Counted from the stretch's first letter, positions 17,327 through 27,029 are shown. The stretch: DNA of 64,000 nt from an uncultured Deefgea sp. (GCF_947072475.1 NZ_CAMTIA010000007.1:1-64000), one strand, 5' to 3'. Notes: generated by a model not told the origin, from the sequence alone. Program-made: numbers and translations.

Positions 17327-17898
17327 GGCGCAGCATGACTCCATTCTTTAATCATCACTAAAATTCGCAAATCGTCACGCGTCAGCTCGACCCGATACGG
17401 CCAATTCCCAGCCCGATAATCACTGGGGCGAATCCGCCAGCCAGACTGTTCAAAATCATCGGCACCACGGGTAAAAGGTTGTTTCGGATCAGGCAGTCCA
17501 CGCAGCCACCAGCGCATTCCGGATACCGGCATCACTAAACCCGTCACTTGCGCCAAAAGCGCTTCGGGTTGCTCGGCCACATCCATCGTTGCGCCATGTT
17601 GCAGTTGTGCCGCGACAATCTCGCCAGCTTGATACTGAATCGTCAATTGGGCCAAGGTATTGCCCAATGGCGACGACAACGACAACACATCCCGCTGCGG
17701 GCTCGCCACCCAATCAAACAAAGCCGTATTGGCTTGATTTTGACTGCGTATATTCACTCGACCCTGTGCCGCAAAGCCCTCGCTGGGTGGCTTTAACGGC
17801 ACTTGCACACAAGCCGACAGCAAAAACACCGCCAACAACAGGCCAGCAAGCGAACGAAAATGCACTGGCAACGCCAGCTGTTTAGCCAATGTCAGCAC
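17323..17898 (-). CDS. lolB: LolB outer-membrane lipoprotein receptor
   Basis: A 191-residue lipoprotein that accepts lipoproteins from LolA and inserts them in the outer membrane. The signal peptide ends in a lipobox LLSAC (Cys about 30), followed by FAAQGRVNIRSQ and a beta-barrel half typical of LolB, with a FDW and a conserved GxLxxxxxLPDP-like region (MRWWLRGLPDPKQP). The start is a GTG at 17898 directly after the upstream stop. It is coupled to ispE by a four-base overlap. Confidence 0.9.
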   Translation of the reverse strand: MLTLAKQLALPVHFRSLAGLLLAVFLLSACVQVPLKPPSEGFAAQGRVNIRSQNQANTALFDWVASPQRDVLSLSSPLGNTLAQLTIQYQAGEIVAAQLQHGATMDVAEQPEALLAQVTGLVMPVSGMRWWLRGLPDPKQPFTRGADDFEQSGWRIRPSDYRAGNWPYRVELTRDDLRILVMIKEWSHAAP

Positions 17899-19647
17899 TT
17901 ACCAGCCCATCTTCTGGCGCAGCGCGAGCAAACTCTCATCACTCGGTTCAAGCAAAATGGCCGCATTGATCACCGTCATCGCCTGCTTTTTATCGCCCTT
18001 TTGCCAAAGTACTTCGGCATAATGCGCGGCGATTTCAGGGTCGGGCAATTGGGCATAAGCACGTTTTAACAATTCGGCCGCTTCGTTTAGCTTGCCTTGC
18101 TTAAAGCGCAGCCAGCCCATACTGTCGAGCACCACTGGATTATTTGGTTCTTTGTCCATGGCCTGACTCAGATAGGTATCTGCCTCTGCGTAACGATCAG
18201 TGCGGTTTGCAAGGATATACCCAAGTGCATTCAAGCCATGAATATGCCCAGGATTGAGCTGCAAGTAATAGCGTAAATCGGCTTCTGCTGCGGGAATATC
18301 CCCGGCCAAATCCAGATATAAAGAACGATCATAATAAAGCTCAGCCGCACTCGGATGGCGCTTGATCGCGGCATTCATCACCGCAACGGCCTGAGTAAAG
18401 TTTTTGCGTTCACGCCAAACTTGCGCTTCGATTTGTGCTTTATTGATTTGCTCACTGAGCGACGCGACCGGCAACGCCGCTAAGGCCGCATCGGCAGTTT
18501 TTTGCTCGCCAATTCGGGCGTATAAACGCGGCAAGCGCGCCTGTACTCGCTCAGCTTGCGCATCAGGTACTTGCAAATACCATTGAATGGCATCACGTTC
18601 ACGATGCTGCTGTTCGGCAATTTGTCCCAAATAAACCGCCAATTGCGGCGTGATTTTTGGATTTAACGCCACCGCTTGCTCAAGATAACGCTGCGCACGT
18701 TCTAAATCATGCAGCTCCAGCGCGATCAAGCCAGCACCAATTAAAGCCTCAATTTGCTGCGGATCACGATTCAAAACGGCTTCGTATTGCTGCTGTGCGG
18801 CAGGATAATTTTGCCCCTCGGCCATATTGCGCGCTTGCGCCAAAGTAATCGCTGTCGACATCGGGTTGGCTTTGGCCGCTTCTTGTAATAATTTAGTCAG
18901 CGCCGGGTCTTTTTTGCCCGAGAGCAGTTGCGCCTTATACAGTACTGCGGGCTCCCACGAAGCACGCGAACTCAACGCCTGCTCTAGCTCGGCCAAAGCT
19001 TGTGCGTCATCCGCCGCATTGCTATACGCCACCGCACGTGCAAACCGCGCTTCAGGCATAGGCAAAAAGCCCGCCGTTAATTGCTCTGTGACGGCAACAA
19101 CGGCGGCGCGATCACTGTTTTTATCCCACAACTGGTGCATTTGCATAAAAAACGGTGCCATTTCTGCCGATTTGGCATTCAGCAGTACGCGTAAATGCGG
19201 CTCAACTTGATCGACTCGTTTACTGCGAATCAATAAGCCCACCAAAATTTGTCGTGCCTGAATCGAGTTAGGCGCGCCAGCCACCCACAATAGTGCGGCG
19301 TCTTGCGCCACCACCAACTGCCCGGCGGACAAAGCCAATTGCGTTGCGCGTTGCGCGGCGCGCGGATCTTGCGTGCGCTGCGCCAAATCCAACCAAGCCT
19401 GCGCCGCCAAAGCCGAATTGCCGCGCTGGGCGGCAATATCGCCAACCAAAAAGCGCATCATCAATTCGTCGCTCAGCTCAATTTTTGGCAAAATACTCGG
19501 ATCAAAACCATCTAATCGTTCAGGCTCGGAGGCCGACTCAGCCGCTGAGCCACTTGAATTGGCCGCTGGATTGGCAGACGTCAGCGCCGCGCATCCTGAC
19601 AGACCGGCAAGGAAAACCGCAATCAATGAATAAGAGCGCAAGGACAT
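17899..19647 (-). CDS. TPR-repeat lipoprotein upstream of lolB
   Basis: A 582-residue secreted protein composed almost wholly of tetratricopeptide-like helical repeats. The signal peptide ends in LAGLSGC (lipobox, Cys about 19), so it is probably an outer-membrane-anchored periplasmic scaffold. Repeats are clearest near 270-330 and in the C-terminus (LNPGHIHGLNALGYILANR; VLDSMGWLRFKQGKLNEA). This TPR gene next to lolB-ispE is conserved in betaproteobacteria, but its exact role is not established. It ends two bases before the lolB GTG start, so the genes are coupled. It diverges from mutM. Confidence 0.85.
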   Translation of the reverse strand: MSLRSYSLIAVFLAGLSGCAALTSANPAANSSGSAAESASEPERLDGFDPSILPKIELSDELMMRFLVGDIAAQRGNSALAAQAWLDLAQRTQDPRAAQRATQLALSAGQLVVAQDAALLWVAGAPNSIQARQILVGLLIRSKRVDQVEPHLRVLLNAKSAEMAPFFMQMHQLWDKNSDRAAVVAVTEQLTAGFLPMPEARFARAVAYSNAADDAQALAELEQALSSRASWEPAVLYKAQLLSGKKDPALTKLLQEAAKANPMSTAITLAQARNMAEGQNYPAAQQQYEAVLNRDPQQIEALIGAGLIALELHDLERAQRYLEQAVALNPKITPQLAVYLGQIAEQQHRERDAIQWYLQVPDAQAERVQARLPRLYARIGEQKTADAALAALPVASLSEQINKAQIEAQVWRERKNFTQAVAVMNAAIKRHPSAAELYYDRSLYLDLAGDIPAAEADLRYYLQLNPGHIHGLNALGYILANRTDRYAEADTYLSQAMDKEPNNPVVLDSMGWLRFKQGKLNEAAELLKRAYAQLPDPEIAAHYAEVLWQKGDKKQAMTVINAAILLEPSDESLLALRQKMGW

Positions 19648-19768
19648 AGTCAGTTCCAAGATTTGAAAGATTAAGACGCGATATTAGGTAAACTGGGGGC
19701 GAAAGTCCAAACTCGCAAGTACAGCACACCGCTATACCGCATAGATTCGCTTTAATCGAGCCCACACC

Positions 19769-20584
19769 ATGCCAGAATTACCCGAAGTAGAAACCACTCG
19801 CCGTGGTATTCATGATCATTTACTCAATGCCAAAGTCAGCGAACTGATCGTGCGTAACGGCCGCTTACGCTGGCCCGTTCCTGCTGATTTAGCCAGCCTG
19901 ATTGGTGGCCAGACTATTCACAGCATAGGTCGGCGCGCCAAATATTTGCTACTGGGATTTGAGCACGGCACGCTGATTATTCATTTGGGCATGTCAGGTA
20001 GCTTACGCATTCTCACCGAAGCGTATCCAGCAGAAAAACACGATCACATCGATTTGATTTTGGATAACGGCAAAAGACTAAGGTATCACGATCCACGCCG
20101 CTTTGGTTCTTGGCTGTGGTGCGATACCCCAGTTGATGAGCATTCATTACTCAAATCACTTGGGCCAGAGCCGCTGTCTGATGCTTTTGATGCGCTGGCT
20201 CTACAACAAAAAATCGGCCAACGCCGCACTGCGATCAAGCAACTGATCATGGACAATCATGTTGTGGTTGGCGTTGGCAATATCTATGCCTCTGAATCGC
20301 TGTTTCGCGCCAAAATTCACCCCACTCGCCCCGGGCAAAGCTTAAGCGCTGAAGAACGATTGCGCTTAGTCGCTGCCATAAAAGAAACACTTCATGAAGC
20401 GATTGCTGCAGGCGGCAGCACTTTAAAGGATTATGTCGATAGTGAGGGGAAAAACGGCTATTTCATGCTCAATAGCTACGTTTATGGCCGAACAGGCCAG
20501 CCGTGTCGACTTTGCGGCAGTCTGATCAACACCCTACGCCAAGGCCAACGCGCCACGTTTTATTGCAACAACTGCCAGCTCTGA
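19769..20584 (+). CDS. mutM: Formamidopyrimidine-DNA glycosylase
   Basis: A 271-residue base-excision repair enzyme removing 8-oxoguanine and ring-opened purines. The N-terminus MPELPEVETTRRG supplies the catalytic Pro2/Glu3; Lys in GRRAKYLLLG is the conserved helper; the H2TH region includes VVGVGNIYASE; the C-terminal zinc finger is CRLCG...FYCNNCQ. Start and length are typical. It diverges from the TPR gene across 121 bp. Confidence 0.97.
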   Translation: MPELPEVETTRRGIHDHLLNAKVSELIVRNGRLRWPVPADLASLIGGQTIHSIGRRAKYLLLGFEHGTLIIHLGMSGSLRILTEAYPAEKHDHIDLILDNGKRLRYHDPRRFGSWLWCDTPVDEHSLLKSLGPEPLSDAFDALALQQKIGQRRTAIKQLIMDNHVVVGVGNIYASESLFRAKIHPTRPGQSLSAEERLRLVAAIKETLHEAIAAGGSTLKDYVDSEGKNGYFMLNSYVYGRTGQPCRLCGSLINTLRQGQRATFYCNNCQL

Positions 20585-20673
20585 TAAATCTCTGGTAAGT
20601 CACGCCCAGCAATTCTAATATATTAAAGCGGGAACCAACCCGCTGAGCACGTGTTTTCACGCAAGGGGACAGT

Positions 20674-22671
20674 ATGAGTACCGACGATCTACAGCCTGTA
20701 GCCGCCAACGACCATTTAGTCGCTGACTTTCAAGCCTATAGTGCTTGGCGCGGTCATTTAAGCCAATCGATTGCGCAATTATCGCGCTGGTTAAACGAGC
20801 AAGACCTCAACGATTCGCAAACCACACTCCGAATTCAAGGACTGCTCGACCGCTTAAAAGAAGACAAACTCAATATTGCCTTTGTGGCTGAATTCTCGCG
20901 TGGTAAATCCGAGCTGATCAACGCCATCTTTTTTGCCCACTATGGCAAGCGGATTTTGCCCTCATCAGCCGGACGCACCACCATGTGCCCGACTGAACTG
21001 TTGTTTGACGCTGGCCGCGCACCGAGCTTGCAACTGCTGCCAATCGAAACCCGTGGCAATAACGTCACCACCGTTGAATATCGTCGCTACCCCGATGAAT
21101 GGCAGAGCATTGCCCTCGACATTGACGACGCCGATTCAATGCAAGACGCCTTTAAAGAAATCGGCCGCACCCAGCGCGTCAACGTGGAAACCGCCAAGCG
21201 CTTTGGTCTTTACGACGAAAGCGATCCCGATCAAGTGGTGGCGCTGGACGCACATGGCGAAGTCGAAATCCCCTGCTGGCGTCATGCCATGATTAACTTC
21301 CCGCATCCCTTGCTAGAACAAGGCTTGGTGATTTTGGATACGCCCGGCTTAAACGCCATCGGTACCGAGCCCGAGCTCACGCTCAACTTGCTACCCAACG
21401 CGCACGCGATTTTATTTATTTTGGCCGCCGACACCGGCGTAACCAAGTCCGACATCGAAGTTTGGCGCAATCACATCGTTCGCAATCAAAGCGGCAAACG
21501 CGGGCGCTTAGTCGTGCTCAATAAAATCGACGGCCTGTGGGATGATTTACGCACCAGCGCCGAAATCGACGCCGAAATTGCCAAACAAGTTAAAACCACC
21601 GCCGAATTATTGGCGATGCCAAGCAGCCAGATTTACCCCGTTTCGGCACAAAAAGCCTTGCTGGCCAAAGTACAAAACGACGATGCGCTGCTACAAAAAT
21701 CCTGCTTAAGCGCGCTTGAGCGGGCGCTATCGGACGATCTACTGCCCGGCAAGCAAGACATCGTTCGCGATGCCACCCAAACCGAAGTCGAAGACTTGGT
21801 CTCGGCGATTCGCTCTATTTTGCAAGCGCGCCAAGACGGCATCCAAGAGCAACTGGCCGAATTAACCGGTTTACGCGGTAAAAACCAAGACGTCATTGCG
21901 CAAATGATGGTCAAAGTCAGCGAAGACAAAAAACACTTTGAACAAGGCTTGGTGCGCTTTCAAGCGCTACGCTCGGTCTTTAGCCAGCAAACCAATAAGC
22001 TGTTTTCGCTACTGGGCAAAGAAGCGCTCAAAGCCGAAATCGAACGCATCCGCGACCAAATGGACCGTAGCTTGTTCTCGTTTGGCGAAGGCGGTTTACG
22101 CTCAACAATGGATAATTTCTTTATTGACGTGAACAGCTCGATTGCCAAATCGGCCGAACAAGTCGCCGAAATCCAAGCGATGATGGCGGCGATGTATAAA
22201 AAATTCAGCGAAGAGCACGGTCTTGGCCAAGTGACACCACCGCCGTTTTCAACGCTGAAATACCACAAAGAACTCGCCCGTTTGGAAAAATCATTCCGCG
22301 AGCATTTCAATACCATTGGCAAATTACTCACCACCAGCCAAGGGCGTTTAACGCGCAAATTCTTTGAAACCGTCGCCAGCCGCGTGGTCTACGTATTTGA
22401 AGTCGCCAACCGCGACGTTGAAAACTGGCTCAAAGCGGTGATGGCACCAATGGAAACGCAAGTGCGCGAACATCAACTGCAATTGCGCCGCCGCCTTGAA
22501 AGCATTAAACGCATTCACAACGCCACCACCACGCTAGAAGATCGCATCCAAGAATTGGAAGAAATGAACCGCCAGCTCACCGAACAAATCACCGAGCTGA
22601 ACGGCAAATTGCGCCAAGTCTACGGCGCGCTACAAGCCGAAATGCAGGTGTTCGCCGCCAAAGCGGCTTAA
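20674..22671 (+). CDS. Bacterial dynamin-like GTPase
   Basis: A 665-residue dynamin-superfamily protein. GTPase motifs: G1 in AEFSRGKSELINA near 70-82 (the usual first Gly of the P-loop is Ala), G2 region SSAGRTTMCPTEL, G3 DTPGLNA near 220, and G4 NKID near 284. The remainder is long helix with coiled coil at the C-terminus (about 605-655). Such proteins bind membranes and reshape or repair them (family knowledge); the role here is not known. GGGGACAGT before ATG 20674 may act as ribosome site. A strong terminator follows. The gene uses more C-ending codons than its neighbours. Confidence 0.88.
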   Translation: MSTDDLQPVAANDHLVADFQAYSAWRGHLSQSIAQLSRWLNEQDLNDSQTTLRIQGLLDRLKEDKLNIAFVAEFSRGKSELINAIFFAHYGKRILPSSAGRTTMCPTELLFDAGRAPSLQLLPIETRGNNVTTVEYRRYPDEWQSIALDIDDADSMQDAFKEIGRTQRVNVETAKRFGLYDESDPDQVVALDAHGEVEIPCWRHAMINFPHPLLEQGLVILDTPGLNAIGTEPELTLNLLPNAHAILFILAADTGVTKSDIEVWRNHIVRNQSGKRGRLVVLNKIDGLWDDLRTSAEIDAEIAKQVKTTAELLAMPSSQIYPVSAQKALLAKVQNDDALLQKSCLSALERALSDDLLPGKQDIVRDATQTEVEDLVSAIRSILQARQDGIQEQLAELTGLRGKNQDVIAQMMVKVSEDKKHFEQGLVRFQALRSVFSQQTNKLFSLLGKEALKAEIERIRDQMDRSLFSFGEGGLRSTMDNFFIDVNSSIAKSAEQVAEIQAMMAAMYKKFSEEHGLGQVTPPPFSTLKYHKELARLEKSFREHFNTIGKLLTTSQGRLTRKFFETVASRVVYVFEVANRDVENWLKAVMAPMETQVREHQLQLRRRLESIKRIHNATTTLEDRIQELEEMNRQLTEQITELNGKLRQVYGALQAEMQVFAAKAA

Positions 22672-22687
22672 GCTTTTCACGTCCAAG

Positions 22688-22716
22688 CAAAACGCAGCCC
22701 AAAGGCTGCGTTTTTT
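22688..22716 (+). terminator. Rho-independent terminator after the dynamin-like gene
   Basis: AAAACGCAGCC and GGCTGCGTTTT enclose a CAAA loop and run into TTTTTT, 17 bp after the stop. Confidence 0.94.
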
Positions 22717-22726
22717 ATTGCCGCTA

Positions 22727-22773
22727 GGTATTGCTAGCTAAGGCAAATCAATAAAGACCTAGACGCCTATACC
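22727..22773. repeat. GGGTATA-family intergenic palindrome (weaker copy)
   Basis: Read on the minus strand it starts GGGTATAGGCGTCTAGG and ends TAGCTAGCAATACC, 47 bp in total. The outer GGTAT arms and the inner TAG pair; the middle is AT-rich. It lies in the convergent gap between the dynamin-like and AraC-type genes. Confidence 0.5.
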
Positions 22774-22862
22774 CAATGATGACTGGAGCTATTCAGATGA
22801 CGTATTCATCGTTTTAAGTGCGCGGAATGTTGCTCACAATCCAATCCGCAGCTACCACCCAA

Positions 22863-23711
22863 TTAATCCACCAGCGCCAGCCAAATCTCAGTGCGCAAAT
22901 CTTTGGGGGCCGTATTACATGGATCGTTCAGATATTGCTCAATCGTCGGCACGCTGGCCGCCTGCTCGCCGCTTTGCGGTAACCACACGCCAAATAGCCA
23001 GTGATAAGCGCGTTCTAACTCGCTATACGGGCCAATATGCTCGATCACCGCGTAGCGAGCGGCAGGAATCTGCGCTTGCCCAATATCGGCCGGTAAACTT
23101 GCTGTGCCTTTGATTTCAACCGCCGCATCCGAGCGCAATTGGTCTTCGGCAACGGTTTTTGGATCGTCAAAATACAGACCAAACCAGCGCGCATCGGGCG
23201 CAACTTGCGCCTGCAGCGCCAATTGCAACAAGCTAAACGTCTCGCCAATTTGCAAATACGCACCCCGATGGCGGCGCGTGGCTAAATGAATTGGTGCGGC
23301 CAAAGTACGAAATTCAACGGTATACATGTCCATCTCCTGATTAATTCGAGATTGGAGGTGAGATAAACGCTGCCGACGATACACACCTGGCGTCACACCA
23401 TGCGCGGCTGCAAACGAGCGCACAAAGGCCGCGCTACTTTGATACCCCGCTCGCTGGGCAATGCGTAGCAAAGGCCAATCGCTGGCCTGCGCTAAATCGC
23501 GTGATGCAAAATGCAGGCGCAAGCGCTGCTGCGTCGCCGTCACCGTTTCGCCCATCGTTTCACGGTAAATCCGGTGAAAATGAAACGACGAAAAATGCGC
23601 CACATCCGCAATTTGCTCCAGCGAATAATTGCGCGTTGGCTCTTGCCACAACAACTGCACCACCCGCATCAACCGCCGCGAATAATCATCCCGAGTTCGG
23701 CTTTTATTCAT
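22863..23711 (-). CDS. AraC-family regulator with GyrI-like effector domain
   Basis: A 282-residue transcription factor. Residues about 15-110 form two helix-turn-helix units of the AraC/XylS type (LEQIADVAHFSSFHFHRIYRE; IAQRAGYQSSAAFVRSF); residues about 130-282 form a GyrI/Rob-like small-molecule-binding domain (ARYAVIEHIGPYSELERAY). Such proteins sense lipophilic or aromatic compounds (family knowledge). ATG 23711 follows GGAGGTGTG. No adjacent efflux gene identifies its target. Confidence 0.9.
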   Translation of the reverse strand: MNKSRTRDDYSRRLMRVVQLLWQEPTRNYSLEQIADVAHFSSFHFHRIYRETMGETVTATQQRLRLHFASRDLAQASDWPLLRIAQRAGYQSSAAFVRSFAAAHGVTPGVYRRQRLSHLQSRINQEMDMYTVEFRTLAAPIHLATRRHRGAYLQIGETFSLLQLALQAQVAPDARWFGLYFDDPKTVAEDQLRSDAAVEIKGTASLPADIGQAQIPAARYAVIEHIGPYSELERAYHWLFGVWLPQSGEQAASVPTIEQYLNDPCNTAPKDLRTEIWLALVD

Positions 23712-23853
23712 CACACCTCCAAGCGCAAAGTCTAGGCAAAGGCCGTTGATTTAGGTTGCGAAGTTTGCCAACACATGACAAATAAATATTGCGATTTATG
23801 GCCTGCATTTGCATAATTCACATCCTTACAAAAAACAGAAGAATTTTTCAATT

Positions 23854-24372
23854 ATGTTACGCAATTTGTCATTACTTGGATTGGTCGTTTTAATGAGTGG
23901 CTGCTCAACCTATACCGTGCAACGATATTCAGTGAAAGCTGACAATGTGGTTGCTTACCGCGATAGCCAAAAAAAATTCAACGTTGCACCATTTAGCTCT
24001 AAACAAGCTGCGCAAACCGAAATCATGTGCCGTGGTGTAGGCCCAATTAAAACGCCAGACAATCAAACTTTTGCTGACTACGTGAGCGGCGCAGTCAAAG
24101 ACGAATTGAAACTTGCTGGCGCGTATGACGCACAATCGCCTCTAGTACTGAGCGGCGTACTCGACGAAGTGAAATTTGATTCAATGGCTGGCTTGTGGAC
24201 TTTGTCGCTCACCATGTCGTCGAGCAACGGTAACTCGGCCACCAAGCAAGAACTCTATAAATACACCAGCAGTTTTTACGGCGAAACCGCCTGCAATCAA
24301 ACGGCACAAGCCTTTATGCCTGCAGTACAAAATCTACTCGCTCAATTTGCAAACGACGCCAAGCTAAAATAA
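23854..24372 (+). CDS. Small uncharacterised lipoprotein
   Basis: A 172-residue protein with a lipoprotein signal MLRNLSLLGLVVLMSGC (Cys 17). The mature part contains CRGVGPIKTPDNQTFADYV and a C-terminal FYGETACNQTAQAFMPAVQNL, a pattern seen in uncharacterised proteobacterial lipoproteins. Two Cys in the mature part may form a disulfide. ATG 23854 gives the clean signal peptide; upstream in-frame ATG 23809 would add a polar extension. Function unknown; probably outer-membrane anchored. Confidence 0.78.
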   Translation: MLRNLSLLGLVVLMSGCSTYTVQRYSVKADNVVAYRDSQKKFNVAPFSSKQAAQTEIMCRGVGPIKTPDNQTFADYVSGAVKDELKLAGAYDAQSPLVLSGVLDEVKFDSMAGLWTLSLTMSSSNGNSATKQELYKYTSSFYGETACNQTAQAFMPAVQNLLAQFANDAKLK

Positions 24373-24380
24373 TTACTCAA

Positions 24381-24429
24381 GGGTATATTCATCTAGCTAC
24401 TATTCAATAATACCGCTAAAGATATACCC
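24381..24429. repeat. GGGTATA-family intergenic palindrome
   Basis: GGGTATAT at 24381 and its exact complement ATATACCC ending at 24429, with inner TAGC/GCTA arms and an AT-rich centre; 49 bp. It sits eight bases after the lipoprotein stop. No T run follows, so it does not look like a classical terminator. Confidence 0.8.
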
Positions 24430-24585
24430 ATTGGTTTAAGAAAAACAGTAGCATCGTGCGGGTTAGCCTTTAAGCCAAACCCGCCAAAATCGTTGAAAAT
24501 CCAAATCTAATTACACGTGAATCACGCCCCCACACCGCTAAGCGGCGAAACGCTGACCCAAAGCGACGCAGAGAGAAAACCAGTG

Positions 24586-25146
24586 ATGTCTTCACCCCTG
24601 ACTTTAAGCACCGAACGTCTTATTTTGCGCCAATGGCAGATCAGTGATGCCGAGCCATTTGCTCAAATGAGTGCCGACCCCAAAGTGATGAACATGCTAT
24701 TAGGGCCGATAGATGCTCAGGCCAGTGCGGCAATGGAGCAAAAAATCATGGCGCAGATTCTCGAAAATGGCTGGGGATTCTGGGCGCTAGCGCTCAAAGA
24801 AACCCAAGAGTTTATTGGTTTTACCGGCTTAAACAGGCCAAACGCTGACCTGCCGTTTTCTCCATGCGTAGAAATTGGCTGGCGGCTGGCTTTTGCCCAT
24901 TGGGGCAATGGCTATGCCACCGAGGCAGCAAAGGCGGCATTGGCCTTTGGTTTTAACCATCTAGAACTAACAGAGATTGTGGCTTTTACCGCGCTGAGCA
25001 ACCATCCCTCCCAAGCCGTTATGCAAAGGCTGGGCATGCAGCGCGAGCCGCAAAACTTTATGCACCCCAAAGTTCCCGCAGGGCATCCATTGCAAGCACA
25101 TTGTCTTTACCGTTTAAGCCAGTCGGCTTGGCGTCGCGAAGGATAA
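24586..25146 (+). CDS. GNAT N-acetyltransferase (RimJ/RimL type)
   Basis: A 186-residue acetyltransferase. It has the RimJ-like opening LSTERLILRQWQISDAEPFAQM, the central PCVEIGWRLAFAHWGNGYATEAAKAAL acetyl-CoA loop region (about 95-125) and NHPSQAVMQRLGM. The substrate is unknown. ATG 24586 is chosen for a normal N-terminus; GTG 24583 and further upstream starts are possible. It converges on the FUSC gene. Confidence 0.86.
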   Translation: MSSPLTLSTERLILRQWQISDAEPFAQMSADPKVMNMLLGPIDAQASAAMEQKIMAQILENGWGFWALALKETQEFIGFTGLNRPNADLPFSPCVEIGWRLAFAHWGNGYATEAAKAALAFGFNHLELTEIVAFTALSNHPSQAVMQRLGMQREPQNFMHPKVPAGHPLQAHCLYRLSQSAWRREG

Positions 25147-25197
25147 AATCACCGACAGCATTGCACCGCCTTGCGAGCCAGCACCCCGAAAACGCGG

Positions 25198-26337
25198 CTA
25201 ATCGAGCTTCTGCCGAGGCGCAAAGAGCGCCAGCATGCCGGCCAAAATCGCCAAGCCCACCATCACCCCCAAAAATCGATGCACACCGTAACGATCATTG
25301 AGCAGCGACGCCGAATCATGCACACTCACCATCAATAAACCCACGGCAAATTGCGCGCCCATATACGATGAATCGGCACTGCTATCTTGCAAGATTTTAC
25401 CCAAAGCCGTGCCGACTAAAGTCAGCAGCATTAATAAGGCATAAGACGAAAAATACACGCAAATAAAATTAAACCCCATCCCGAGCAAAGCCCCAGAAAA
25501 ACACCCTAGCGCCCGATAAATAATTTTTTTCATTGATGCCGCTGGCAAATCAATCGACGCCGTTCGTGGCTGATTGGACACCGCCAAAATACTCACCGCA
25601 GCCTGAATAAAAATCAATTGCCCGCCCAACATCACCAATAACGGCGTTAGCGCAATGGCCCCGCCGGACAATAATGCAAAAAAAAGATGTTGTTTTTTAT
25701 CCGAATGAAGCTGCGGCGATACCAATTTTATTGGGGATAAAGAAGAAGAACTCGCGGCGTGTGCAATTGGCATTGCGCGATGTTTAATCGCCAATTGCAA
25801 TACGGCAGAAACAAAAATAGTCGATAAAGACCCGACCATCACATCGGCAGCACGCATCAAGCCAATCTGCAAAATATCTTGCTGTGGCTCAGCAAAGGCA
25901 TGGCCCACAATTAAAATAAACGTCAGACCAAAAAATAACACCGCATAATTATATTGATCAGAAAGCACATTGGCATAATAAGCCGATACGCTACTCACAA
26001 TAAAAAAGATCAGACAAACGCTGAATACATTTAATTCGCGTTGAAACAACAATACCAAGACAACACCACACGCTCCGCCCAATAAAGTACCGGCAATCCT
26101 TAATAAACCACGACTTAAAGTTTGTTTAAAAAAAGGCCGCATCACCACATAAGCGCTAAAAGCCGCCCACATTGAATATTCAAAATTAAATACATAGGTA
26201 ATATAAATCGCCAACGCCACCGAACACACCGACGCGGCCACATCCAATAATGAAATCCCATTGTTTTTGATATTTAGCCAAGCCTGATTTAAATCAGAGC
26301 GTATTATTTTCAATTCATTCAAAAATGAAAACTGCAT
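25198..26337 (-). CDS. FUSC-family (aromatic acid exporter-like) membrane protein
   Basis: A 379-residue inner-membrane protein with about ten hydrophobic segments in two groups (roughly 40-180 and 235-370) separated by a soluble segment, as in the FUSC/AaeB/YccS superfamily but shorter than the 650-700-residue members. Export of aromatic or toxic compounds is the family role; the substrate is unknown. ATG 26337 is chosen because AAGGA stands seven bases before it. The frame stays open about 230 bp further upstream, but that stretch is repeat DNA and encodes an implausible Cys-rich leader. Slightly AT-richer than neighbours. Confidence 0.8.
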   Translation of the reverse strand: MQFSFLNELKIIRSDLNQAWLNIKNNGISLLDVAASVCSVALAIYITYVFNFEYSMWAAFSAYVVMRPFFKQTLSRGLLRIAGTLLGGACGVVLVLLFQRELNVFSVCLIFFIVSSVSAYYANVLSDQYNYAVLFFGLTFILIVGHAFAEPQQDILQIGLMRAADVMVGSLSTIFVSAVLQLAIKHRAMPIAHAASSSSLSPIKLVSPQLHSDKKQHLFFALLSGGAIALTPLLVMLGGQLIFIQAAVSILAVSNQPRTASIDLPAASMKKIIYRALGCFSGALLGMGFNFICVYFSSYALLMLLTLVGTALGKILQDSSADSSYMGAQFAVGLLMVSVHDSASLLNDRYGVHRFLGVMVGLAILAGMLALFAPRQKLD

Positions 26338-27029
26338 CCGCATTTCCTTAAAAACCCCAGCCCCGTAGCAACACCGCATCCATAGCCCAAATCCTACAAC
26401 GCATTGTAGGCCATGGCGCGCAGTGAAATAAGCGATGAAAAACCAACACAAACCACGCGGCGCAGCCGCATAAAAAACAAAACCGCCGAGATTTAATCGG
26501 GCGGTTGATTTATACGGCATGCATGCGGCGCAATGCGCTCCGCTTATTGTCGCCCTACAGAAGCATTGCAACGCACGCGATTAATGATGTATCTCGACCT
26601 AGCCTTTGAACAGCAAAGCTTTGCTGGCAATACATCATAATATCGTCTTGATCGTGGGTCTGGGGCTGCTAATCCCCTGTATCAAGCCGAGTGAGGAACA
26701 AGCGGGGCGGGGTTTTTGCGTTCATTGTTTGAGGCCGCAGGCCGAGTTTTGAGCGCAACCGCCTCGATTGTCCGCAGCGAGGGCACCGACGCAGTCGGCG
26801 CAGATACCGGGGGCTGCTTTGGGGTGAAGGGGGCTTTGCAGAAGCAAAACCCCCTTCCTGCCCGCGCGGCGGAACGCGCTCCAAAAACCACGCGGCGCAG
26901 CCGCATAAAAAACAAAACCGCCGGGGTTAATCTGGCGGTTGTTGGGTTGCGGTAAACGTTGGGCTACGCAAGCTTAGCCCAACCTACGGCGCTACGGTGA
27001 TACAAAAGCATTGCGACGTGCACGATAAT
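26338..27029. repeat. Repeat-rich non-coding island with REP-like hairpins in a duplicated layout
   Basis: No gene is supported. Unit A (26451-26510 and 26886-26943) is a near-identical double hairpin, GCGGCGCAGCCGC followed by AAACCGCC...GGCGGTTG. Unit B (26562-26597 and 27004-27038) shares AAGCATTGC-ACG then CGAT-A-T-TATCT-G. The A-to-A and B-to-B distances are about 435 and 442 bp, so an A-x-B block is present twice. Other hairpins: CCTACAACGCATTGTAGG (26393-26410), a 13-bp stem GAAGGGGG.TTTGC/GCAAA.CCCCCTTC (26826-26857), and TTGGGCTA/TAGCCCAA (26959-26982). The sequence 26700-26885 is GC-rich. Confidence 0.75.

Noticed and set aside
26340-26571. N-terminal extension of the FUSC reading frame
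   Set aside because: It is encoded by REP-like repeats, gives a Cys-rich implausible leader, and a good ribosome site precedes ATG 26337.
26669-26955. Overlapping frames of 71-79 residues in both directions in the GC-rich repeat region
   Set aside because: Low-complexity Arg/Pro-rich translations over hairpin DNA, no ribosome site, no recognisable family.
26451-27029. Retron-like or other structured RNA with reverse transcriptase
   Set aside because: The hairpins are strong but no reverse transcriptase or partner gene lies in the window.
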